From Chloroflexota bacterium (GTDB lineage: Bacteria; Chloroflexota; Anaerolineae; Anaerolineales; Anaerolineaceae), in contig JAJYJF010000025.1 of the NCBI GenBank assembly GCA_021796375.1, forward strand, positions 1 through 12,538: 12,538 nt of DNA, written 5' to 3'. The position numbers and the translations under genes were made by a program. Within the stretch, counting starts at the first letter, position 1, and each line of letters opens with the position of its first letter. Positions 1 through 5,249 of the stretch are shown here, one piece after another. The notes beneath the pieces are model-generated. The model had not been told where the DNA came from, did no database searches, and saw only the letters and a list, made by a program, of their open reading frames with translations.

Positions 1-292
1 GAGCAAAGAACAGCCCGCTGATGACGAGCCCCGAGGCCAGCTCGGAGAGGATCATCAGCTTGCGGCGGTCGAACCGGTCGCACAGCCAGCCCGCCGCCGG
101 GCTGAAAACAAGCGCCGGCAGCAGGCCGGCCAGATACACCCCAACCGACTCCGCCACGCTCCCCCCGCCGCGGAAGACGAGCATGGCATACACCGCCATC
201 ATCGTGATCCAGTTCCCGGTGGTGCTGACCGATTCAGAGGCGCCCAGGATCAACAGCCGGTTATTTTTCAATAACGATTTTAACGTAGCCAC
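1..292 (-). CDS. MFS transporter, N-terminal part (cut by window edge)
   Basis: Only the first 97 residues are visible; the gene continues past position 1. The start is GTG at 292, chosen because GGAG lies five bases upstream and the frame is closed by a stop a few codons further up. Residues 13-40 and 50-70 look like the first two membrane helices. Between helices 2 and 3 sits a clear MFS motif A, GWLCDRFDRRK at residues 68-78, a known hallmark of major facilitator proteins that acts in the conformational switch. The amphipathic opening (LKSLLKNNRLLILGASESVS) resembles the drug/siderophore exporter branch of the superfamily, so a proton-coupled efflux pump is the likely role. The substrate cannot be told. 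It has its own strong promoter and reads away from the gene remnants at 465-1029. Confidence 0.87.
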   Translation of the reverse strand, partial: MATLKSLLKNNRLLILGASESVSTTGNWITMMAVYAMLVFRGGGSVAESVGVYLAGLLPALVFSPAAGWLCDRFDRRKLMILSELASGLVISGLFFA

Positions 293-308
293 CCGATCTC
301 CAAATATT

Positions 309-319
309 ATTAGTCAAAT
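309..319. promoter_or_regulatory. possible operator: imperfect inverted repeat in MFS leader
   Basis: The plus strand reads ATTAGTCAAAT, an imperfect palindrome with 8 of 11 positions symmetric. It lies between the predicted transcription start (about 325) and the MFS start codon. The heptamer CAAATAT also occurs twice nearby, at 301-307 and 315-321, 14 bases apart. This is a typical position for a repressor of an efflux gene. The region is AT-rich, however, so short palindromes can arise by chance, and no regulator gene is visible. Confidence 0.25.
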
Positions 320-331
320 ATCTACGCATAT

Positions 332-360
332 AGTATAGACAGGAACCAAATGATTGTCAA
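332..360 (-). promoter_or_regulatory. sigma70 promoter of the MFS gene
   Basis: Read on the minus strand, a perfect -35 box TTGACA (355-360) is followed after exactly 17 bases by TATACT (332-337), one mismatch from consensus. Transcription should begin near 325, giving a leader of about 33 bases before the GTG start at 292. This is the best-matching promoter in the window, which suggests strong basal expression unless a repressor blocks it. Confidence 0.8.
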
Positions 361-464
361 TCCCCATTTTGTGCCGCCAACAAGGTGAGGAGTGGATTGC
401 TCCTCAAACTAACCGTAAGAAAGTGATTCGTGAAGAAGAGGCCTGGACCGCCCCCCTTGCCGCG

Positions 465-563
465 CAAACTTTTCTGGAATTGGATGATCCGGCCCTGCAC
501 GCAGCCGGCTTCAGCCGCCAGAAAACCGCCTGCGGGCGCATCCTGGCCCGGGCTGCGCCTTAG
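465..563 (+). pseudogene. remnant resembling an AlkA-type DNA-3-methyladenine glycosylase
   Basis: In the frame ending at the TAG of 561-563, the translation contains FLELDDPALHAAGFSRQKT followed by GRILARA. This closely resembles the stretch found in HhH-GPD DNA-3-methyladenine glycosylases, where a Leu-Asp-Asp-x-x-Leu-x-x-x-Gly-x-Ser-x-x-Lys helix precedes the helix-hairpin-helix. Only about 30 residues are recognisable. The helix-hairpin-helix itself, the catalytic aspartate and both ends of the protein are missing. The frame stays open upstream to about 354, but I recognise nothing in that part. It is best read as gene debris, abutting the reductase remnant in another frame. The identification rests on memory of the family pattern, not a search. 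Confidence 0.45.
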
Positions 564-1029
564 CAAATCCTTCCGTGAGCAAATGAGGCAGCCGTTTGAT
601 CTGCTCCTGGGGAGAAGAACATTTGAGATATTTGCATCCTGCTGGCCACCTCACGAAGAGACGCGGCCTGGCGTCAACGAAGCAACCAAATATGTTGCAT
701 CGAATACGCTGACAAGGCATGGGTGGAGGAACGCGGCCATTTTAAAAGATGACGCTCCGGCTGAAATTAAAAAGCTCAAACAACAAGCTGGTCCTGACTT
801 AGAAATGTCTGGGAGTGGCAATCTCGTCCGAACGCTTCTGAAGCGCGACTTGATCGACGAGTTAGGGTTGAAAATCTATCCTATCCCTCTGGGGATGGGG
901 AAACGCTGGTTTGCCGAAGGCACGGTTCCCGCAGCCTTTAGAGTCCATGAATCGATCATCTCGCCCAGTGGAGTCATTGTTGCTCCCTTCAAGCGCGCAG
1001 GAGAAGTCAAAACGGGCCGTCTTGAATAA
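559..1029 (+). pseudogene. dihydrofolate reductase/RibD-like protein, N-terminally truncated
   Basis: From about residue LSKSF (559) to the stop at 1027-1029 the translation matches the YyaP/YwjB-like branch of the RibD C-terminal (dihydrofolate-reductase-like) family. Visible hallmarks are FDLLLGRRTFEIFA, ATKYVAS, the GSGNLVRTLLKRDLIDEL motif and the usual end AFRVHES-SPSGVIVA-FKRAGEVKTG. Intact members are about 180-195 residues long; here roughly the first 45 are missing, including the first strand and the LDG-type substrate loop. The frame stays open upstream to an ATG at 430, but that part encodes a Pro/Arg-rich string unlike the family. The first in-family ATG, at 583, has only a weak GTGAG upstream. 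A translated product would probably not fold as a working NADPH-dependent reductase, hence the pseudogene call. Confidence 0.7.
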
Positions 1030-1068
1030 AAACATCCATACTGATTACCCAATCGCCCTCCCCAGGCA

Positions 1069-1084
1069 TGCTATAATCTCCCCA
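1069..1084 (+). promoter_or_regulatory. extended -10 promoter of the ABC-F operon leader
   Basis: TG at 1069-1070, one spacer base, then a perfect TATAAT at 1072-1077 form an extended -10 element, which is known to work without a good -35 box. No convincing -35 is seen at the right distance. Transcription would begin near A1084, giving a leader of about 150 bases before the ABC-F start at 1235. Confidence 0.7.
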
Positions 1085-1107
1085 GGGTAACTACCAGGGA
1101 ACGGATC

Positions 1108-1128
1108 ATGATCGACAGCTGCCGCTAA
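1108..1128 (+). CDS. six-residue leader peptide MIDSCR upstream of ABC-F
   Basis: ATG at 1108 opens a six-codon frame (Met-Ile-Asp-Ser-Cys-Arg) ending at TAA 1126-1128. It is preceded by AGGGA at 1096-1100 with seven bases of spacing, a good Shine-Dalgarno arrangement about 24 bases after the predicted transcription start. In ribosome-protecting ABC-F genes such short upstream frames are known to sense antibiotic-stalled ribosomes and so switch off a downstream terminator. The spacing here, with a strong terminator between this frame and the ABC-F gene, fits that role. No peptide evidence exists, and the peptide sequence matches no leader I recall. Confidence 0.6.
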   Translation: MIDSCR

Positions 1129-1142
1129 ATCCCACCATTTTT

Positions 1143-1183
1143 CGGGAAACGATTCTCGGGTCAGTTCTCATGCTTTCCATGAG
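1143..1183 (+). promoter_or_regulatory. two leader hairpins ahead of the attenuator terminator
   Basis: Hairpin 1 pairs CGGGAA (1143-1148) with TTCTCG (1153-1158) around an ACGA tetraloop; it has one G-U pair. Hairpin 2 pairs CTCATG (1167-1172) with CATGAG (1178-1183) around a five-base loop. With the terminator at 1191 they form three consecutive stems between the leader peptide and the ABC-F gene. The pentamer TCATG also occurs at 1106-1110, over the leader start codon, and could compete for CATGA in hairpin 2. I could not identify an antiterminator that pairs well with the 5' arm of the terminator. Confidence 0.45.
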
Positions 1184-1190
1184 CTCATCG

Positions 1191-1221
1191 CCGGGGGCGT
1201 TCGCCCCCGGTTTTTATTTTT
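1191..1221 (+). terminator. intrinsic terminator (attenuator) just before ABC-F
   Basis: CCGGGGGCG (1191-1199) and CGCCCCCGG (1202-1210) form a perfect nine-base stem around TT; in RNA it is probably an eight-base stem with a GUUC loop. It is followed by TTTTTATTTTT at 1211-1221. It ends only 13 bases before the ABC-F ATG and downstream of a promoter and leader peptide, so its natural role is attenuation of the ABC-F gene. It could also stop any read-through from the reductase remnant. Confidence 0.9.
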
Positions 1222-1234
1222 CAAGGCAGCGGTT

Positions 1235-2851
1235 ATGCTTCACGTTCAAAACCTATCCAAATCCTTTGGGACCGAAACCCTTTTTGAAGGGGTGAATTTC
1301 GTCCTCAACCCCGGGGACCGGTCCGGCCTGATCGGCCCAAACGGGTGCGGTAAAACTACCCTCCTGCGCATCCTGGCCGGCGAAGAGCGGGCGGATCGCG
1401 GATCTGTCATTTTTGACCCGCCCGGGCTGAAGCCCGGCTACCTGGCGCAGGGCTTTTCCTTCGCGGACGGTGAAACCCTTGCAGGCTACATCAACCGGAT
1501 GGAAGGCGATCTTCCCGGGCTTTCCTCCCGGCTGGAGACGCTGGCAGCCGCGCTGGCTGCAGATCCCGGCAGCGGCCGTCTTCAGGCTGAATACGACGAG
1601 ACCCTCACCCGCCTCTCAGCGGTTGCGGAAAGCGCCGGTCAGGGCCCGGCGGTGCTTGCCGGCCTCGGGCTGAACCGGGTGCCACCAGGACTGCCAATCG
1701 CCACCCTCTCGGGCGGGCAGAAGACGCGTCTCGCCCTGGCGGGAGTGCTGCTGGCTTCCCCACCGCTGCTCCTGCTGGACGAGCCCACCAACCATCTGGA
1801 CCTCGAGATGCTGGCCTGGTTGGAAACGTTGCTGGCAGGTTACAGGGGCGCGGCGCTGATCGTCTCGCACGACCGGGCTTTCATCGACCACACCGTCCAG
1901 CGAATTCTCGACCTGGACCCCGAAAAACACCGTGTCCGCGAGTATACCGGCAACTACTCCGACTATCTACGGCAGGTGCTGGCCAAGCGAGAGCGAAATC
2001 TATCCCAGTACAAAGACCAGGTTTACGAGATTCGCCACATGCGCCAGGATATCAATCGGACCAAGCAGCAGGCAGCCTGGGTCGAGCAGACTACCACGCC
2101 CAGGCAGCCGGGGGTGCGCCGGATCGCCAAGAAGGTGGCAGCCAAGGCCAAATCACGCGAAAAGAAGCTCGAGCGCTACCTGGAATCAGACGAGATCATC
2201 GAAAAACCGAAGATGGGCTGGCAGATGAAGCTGGAGTTTTCCGGCGCCCAGACCAGCGGCCGGGACGCGCTCGCCCTGGAGGATCTGGCGGTCGGATACA
2301 ACGGCAGGGCACTGCTCGAAGGCCTGAACCAGGTCGTCCGCCTGGGGGCAAGGATCGCGCTCACCGGGCCGAACGGCAGCGGAAAGACCACCCTGCTGAA
2401 AACCATCTCCGGCGGACTGCCCCCGGTGGCTGGAAGGGTCCGGCTCGGGGCCAACGTGCAGCTGGGGGGGATGGCTCAGGAACAGGAAGAGCTCGACCCG
2501 GGCCTCAATGCGCTCGAGACGATCCAGGCCGCGCGTCCCTCCTCAGAAACGGATGCGCGCAGCTTTCTGCACTACTATTTGTTCGCCGGCGACGACGTCT
2601 TCACCCCCATAAGCCGCCTGTCTTACGGCGTGCGCGCCCGGCTCTCGCTTGCCCGGCTGGTAGCCCTTGGCTGCAATCTGCTTCTCCTCGACGAACCGCT
2701 CAACCACCTGGATATTCCGTCGCGGGCGCGCTTCGAGCAGGCCCTCTCGGGGTTCGAAGGCACCGTCCTGGCCGTCGTCCACGACCGCTACTTTATCGAG
2801 ACGTTCGCCACCCAGGTGTGGGAAATCAGGGATGGGAAGATGCTGACCTGA
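1235..2851 (+). CDS. ABC-F ATPase, probable ribosome-protection (antibiotic resistance) type
   Basis: The product is 538 residues with two ABC ATPase domains and no membrane segment, so it is a soluble ABC-F protein. NBD1 has Walker A GPNGCGKT (34-41), signature LSGGQ (158-162), Walker B with catalytic Glu183 in LLLLDEPTNHLD, and SHD at 211-213. NBD2 has GPNGSGKT (378-385), an altered signature LSYGV (462-466), Glu487 in LLLLDEPLNHLD, and His516. Residues about 242-340 form the charged interdomain linker that, in this family, reaches into the ribosome near the E site and peptidyl-transferase centre. The ATG at 1235 has AAGG eight bases upstream, right after the terminator U-tract. Both ATPase sites look active. 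The attenuator leader argues for an inducible resistance factor of the Vml/Msr/Lsa kind rather than housekeeping EttA/Uup, but drug specificity cannot be read from the sequence. Confidence 0.9.
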   Translation: MLHVQNLSKSFGTETLFEGVNFVLNPGDRSGLIGPNGCGKTTLLRILAGEERADRGSVIFDPPGLKPGYLAQGFSFADGETLAGYINRMEGDLPGLSSRLETLAAALAADPGSGRLQAEYDETLTRLSAVAESAGQGPAVLAGLGLNRVPPGLPIATLSGGQKTRLALAGVLLASPPLLLLDEPTNHLDLEMLAWLETLLAGYRGAALIVSHDRAFIDHTVQRILDLDPEKHRVREYTGNYSDYLRQVLAKRERNLSQYKDQVYEIRHMRQDINRTKQQAAWVEQTTTPRQPGVRRIAKKVAAKAKSREKKLERYLESDEIIEKPKMGWQMKLEFSGAQTSGRDALALEDLAVGYNGRALLEGLNQVVRLGARIALTGPNGSGKTTLLKTISGGLPPVAGRVRLGANVQLGGMAQEQEELDPGLNALETIQAARPSSETDARSFLHYYLFAGDDVFTPISRLSYGVRARLSLARLVALGCNLLLLDEPLNHLDIPSRARFEQALSGFEGTVLAVVHDRYFIETFATQVWEIRDGKMLT

Positions 2852-2863
2852 ATGGCGGTCTGT

Positions 2864-4813
2864 TCACTGTAAAACTTCCCTGGCCAGCTCGCGGCTGAAC
2901 TGGGTGTGGTAGAGGTGCGCGTACAGCCCGCCGCCCTCCAGAAGCTCCGCGTGGGTGCCGCGCTCGACAATCTGCCCCCGGTCCATCACCAGGATCTGGT
3001 CGGCCGCCAGGATGGTGGAAAGCCGGTGGGCGATCACGATGCTCGTCCGGCCCGCCATCACCCGCTTGAGCGCCTCCTGGATGAGCAGCTCGGATTCGCT
3101 ATCCAGGTGGCTGGTAGCCTCATCGAGCACCAGAATGCGCGGGTCCTTGAGGATGACGCGCGCCAGGGCGATGCGCTGCTTCTCGCCGCCGCTCAGGCGG
3201 TAGCCGCGCTCCCCGACCACCGTATCGTAGCGGTCCGGCAGCTCCTGGATGAAGTCGTGGATATTGGCGGCGCGGGCAGCCGCTTCCAGCTCTGCCTGGG
3301 TAGCTTCCAGGCGCGCGTACAGCAGGTTGGTGCGGATCGTGTCGTGGAAAAGGTGGGTCTCCTGGGTGACCATGCCGATCTGGCCCGCCAGCGAATCGAG
3401 CTCCACGTCGCGCAGGTCGTGGCCGTCGATCAGAATGCACCCCTGGGTCGGGTCGTAAAGCCGCGGGATGAGGTACGTCAGGGTGGTTTTACCCGCCCCG
3501 CTCGGTCCCACCAGCGCGGTCAGCTGTCCCGGTTCAACCTTAAAAGAGACGTTCTCCAGTGCGGTAGCACGCGCCTGGGTGTGCGGCTCTTCCTCGCCGC
3601 CTTCGCCGTTCGTTGCCCCGCCGCGCCCGCCGGATAGAACGGCGGTCACATTGTCTATATGCCCCACCCGGCGGACGTCTCCCAGCAGCCCCTGCCCGTC
3701 CGTGTCGTAGCGGAAGCTGACCCCATCGAACACGATCTCGCCCCGCGCGTGTTCCAGCCGCACCGCCCCTGGACGGTCGAGGATATCCGGCGGGAGGTCG
3801 ACCACCTCAAACACGCGCTCGAAGCTGACCACCGAGGTGGCGAAATCAACCGGCGCATTGGCCAGCCCCTGGAGCGACGAGTACAGGCTGGTGAGGTAAG
3901 CGCCGAAAGCCACGATGGTGCCGACGGTGAAGACATGGCGGATGGCGAGGTATCCACCCATGCCGTACACCAGCGCGGTCCCGACCGCGGAGAGCAGTCC
4001 CACGATCCCGAAGAAAACGGAACCCATCACCGCGCGGCGGATTCCCAGGTTGCGGACGACCGCCGCCCGGTCTTCAAACCGGTGGACCTCGACGGGCACC
4101 CGCCCGAAAAGCTTTACCAGCAGGGCGCCGCCGATATTGAGGGTTTCGTTCATCATCGCGTTCATCTGGGCATTGGCTTCCATCTGCTGCTCGGCGACCA
4201 CGCGCAGGCGGTTCCCCAGCTTGCGGGCGGCGACGATGAAAAGCGGAAGGATCAGCACGCTGATGACGGTCAGCCGCCACTCCAGGGTCAGCATGACCGA
4301 AAGGACGGCGACCGCCTGGACGATATCCGTGACGATGTTGACGATGGTGTTGCTGATGGCATTCTGCGCCCCGACCACGTCGTTGTTCAGGCGGCTCATC
4401 AGCTCTCCCACCTTGGTATGGGTGAAAAAGCGCAGTGAAAGCCGCTGCAGGTGGGAGAACAGCGCCACGCGCAGATCGTAGATCACCCCCTCTCCCACCG
4501 CGGTATTCAGCCGGCGCTGCAGGATGTTGATCAGCCCGCCGACCGCTGGGATGGCCAGCAGCGCCAGCGCCAACAAAATCAGGCGGTGGATGTTGCCGCT
4601 GGGGATGGTCCGGTCGATCAGATCGCGCAGGATCAGCGGGGTGAGCAGGGTCAGCCCGGTGGAAGCCAGCAGCAGCACCAGCATCCCGAGGATCAGCCAG
4701 CGGTACGGCCGGGAATAAGCGAAAACGCGCTTCAGCAGGCTCCAGGTAAACTTGGGTTTTTCATCGGTGGCAGATAGATAACGCCACCAACCCGCTCCGT
4801 GAAATCCCATCAT
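2864..4813 (-). CDS. ABC exporter, fused membrane and ATPase domains (MsbA/MdlB-like)
   Basis: A 649-residue half-transporter expected to dimerise in the cytoplasmic membrane and pump substrates out. Six membrane helices fall near residues 39-62, 75-98, 152-175, 178-197, 262-285 and 293-313. The ATPase domain has A-loop Tyr369, Walker A GPSGAGKT (436-443), Q-loop Gln484, signature LSGGE (540-544), Walker B ILVLDE with catalytic Glu565, and His596; all key residues are present. An insertion of about 46 residues rich in Gly and Glu (371-416) lies between the A-loop tyrosine and the next strand (ALENVSF). The ATG at 4813 (or the adjacent one at 4810) has GAGAGGA four bases upstream. Substrate may be lipid, drug or peptide. 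Its stop is only 12 bases from the convergent ABC-F stop, with no room for a terminator. Confidence 0.92.
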   Translation of the reverse strand: MMGFHGAGWWRYLSATDEKPKFTWSLLKRVFAYSRPYRWLILGMLVLLLASTGLTLLTPLILRDLIDRTIPSGNIHRLILLALALLAIPAVGGLINILQRRLNTAVGEGVIYDLRVALFSHLQRLSLRFFTHTKVGELMSRLNNDVVGAQNAISNTIVNIVTDIVQAVAVLSVMLTLEWRLTVISVLILPLFIVAARKLGNRLRVVAEQQMEANAQMNAMMNETLNIGGALLVKLFGRVPVEVHRFEDRAAVVRNLGIRRAVMGSVFFGIVGLLSAVGTALVYGMGGYLAIRHVFTVGTIVAFGAYLTSLYSSLQGLANAPVDFATSVVSFERVFEVVDLPPDILDRPGAVRLEHARGEIVFDGVSFRYDTDGQGLLGDVRRVGHIDNVTAVLSGGRGGATNGEGGEEEPHTQARATALENVSFKVEPGQLTALVGPSGAGKTTLTYLIPRLYDPTQGCILIDGHDLRDVELDSLAGQIGMVTQETHLFHDTIRTNLLYARLEATQAELEAAARAANIHDFIQELPDRYDTVVGERGYRLSGGEKQRIALARVILKDPRILVLDEATSHLDSESELLIQEALKRVMAGRTSIVIAHRLSTILAADQILVMDRGQIVERGTHAELLEGGGLYAHLYHTQFSRELAREVLQ

Positions 4814-4833
4814 TAATTCCTCTCAAAATACTC

Positions 4834-4968
4834 CTAATTTTGGTTATTATACGCTCCCTGGTCCGGGTGCCCTCCCGGATAAACGGGCAGGTATCCCCGG
4901 TTGAACGGCCCGAAGGCGGTGCTTCCCGGATTGGCGCCCCGGTTCGGGCGGTCCATCCCCGTGCCCAT
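4834..4968 (-). CDS. possible 44-residue Gly/Pro/Asn-rich small protein or gene remnant
   Basis: On the minus strand an ATG at 4968 opens 44 codons ending in TAG at 4834, 20 bases before the ABC exporter start. The peptide is rich in Gly, Pro and Asn, for example PFNRGYLPVYPGGHPDQG near its end, and its third codon positions are GC-rich, as in the real genes here. Against it: the ribosome-binding site is poor (GGA directly next to the ATG), no family is recognised, and its end overlaps the -10 box of the exporter. The same frame stays open upstream to about 5060 without a good start. It could be the tail of a decayed gene or chance. Confidence 0.2.
   Translation of the reverse strand: MGTGMDRPNRGANPGSTAFGPFNRGYLPVYPGGHPDQGAYNNQN
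4846..4851 (-). promoter_or_regulatory. -10 box of the ABC exporter promoter
   Basis: A perfect TATAAT on the minus strand lies 32 bases upstream of the exporter ATG. No recognisable -35 box is present 16-18 bases further up (GAGGGC in that place), and there is no TG extension, so it may be weak or need an activator. Transcription would begin near 4840. Confidence 0.45.
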
Positions 4969-5217
4969 TCCACAGGCCGGGCGCCGCCGTCCCGGCCGGA
5001 AGCGCAGGAGAGAAGGTCCCGGCGGCAGCCGCAGGTCTCCCGAGGACGCGCTTTCCCCCCTCCCTTACAGTACTTTTAAGCGCCTCAACTTTTGCTGCAT
5101 TCTGCCGACCTAATTCTAGTATACAGCCGGTGCCCCCTGCCCGATCCATGCATCGCGGGGATGTTCCGGCGCCAGCCGCTCGGGTTTGGACCGGCAAATA
5201 CCCAGCTCCACCGGTTG

Positions 5218-5249
5218 TCGGGTAAAAGCCGCGGAGTGGGTTTACCTGA
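5218..5249 (+). promoter_or_regulatory. hairpin enclosing the ribosome-binding site of the diguanylate cyclase
   Basis: TCGGGTAAA (5218-5226) pairs with TTTACCTGA (5241-5249) over nine pairs, one of them G-U. The stem ends on the A of the ATG at 5249, and the only Shine-Dalgarno-like bases, GGAG at 5233-5236, sit in the 14-base loop. Such a stem could limit ribosome access and so control cyclase translation. This is inferred from the sequence only. Confidence 0.4.

Larger units (their letters stand above)
4814..5248. other. 435-base intergenic region between the ABC exporter and the diguanylate cyclase
   Basis: The two flanking genes diverge from this region. The left end holds the exporter ribosome-binding site and -10 box. 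At 4975-4997 GGCCGGG and CCCGGCC form a seven-base hairpin around a nine-base loop with no U-tract, so it is not an intrinsic terminator. Weak plus-strand promoter candidates for the cyclase lie at TTGCTG (5092-5097) with TCTAGT 17 bases on, or TATACA at 5120-5125. The stretch from about 5127 to 5248 looks like a structured leader, with a bulged hairpin at 5182-5203 and a clean one at 5218-5249. Apart from the small frame at 4834-4968, I see no credible gene. Confidence 0.5.

Noticed and set aside
386..406. Hairpin TGAGGAG / CTCCTCA as a terminator
   Set aside because: The stem is only seven pairs and neither strand has a following T-run; there is also no gene end beside it to terminate.
5119..5125. 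AGTATAC occurring upstream of both c-di-GMP genes (here and at 12239-12245) as a shared regulatory site
   Set aside because: In both places it coincides with a candidate -10 box and the flanks do not match in gene orientation, so ordinary promoter sequence explains it.
4847..5197. 116-codon minus-strand frame in the gap before the cyclase
   Set aside because: No family features or good start signal; it reads through the predicted cyclase leader and the exporter promoter.
5127..5248. c-di-GMP riboswitch upstream of the diguanylate cyclase
   Set aside because: The leader is structured, and the GGTAAA/TTTACC hairpin followed by TGATGG is faintly reminiscent of a GEMM 3' end. The conserved core (GGGCAAA-type and GCAAAGCC-type elements) is absent.
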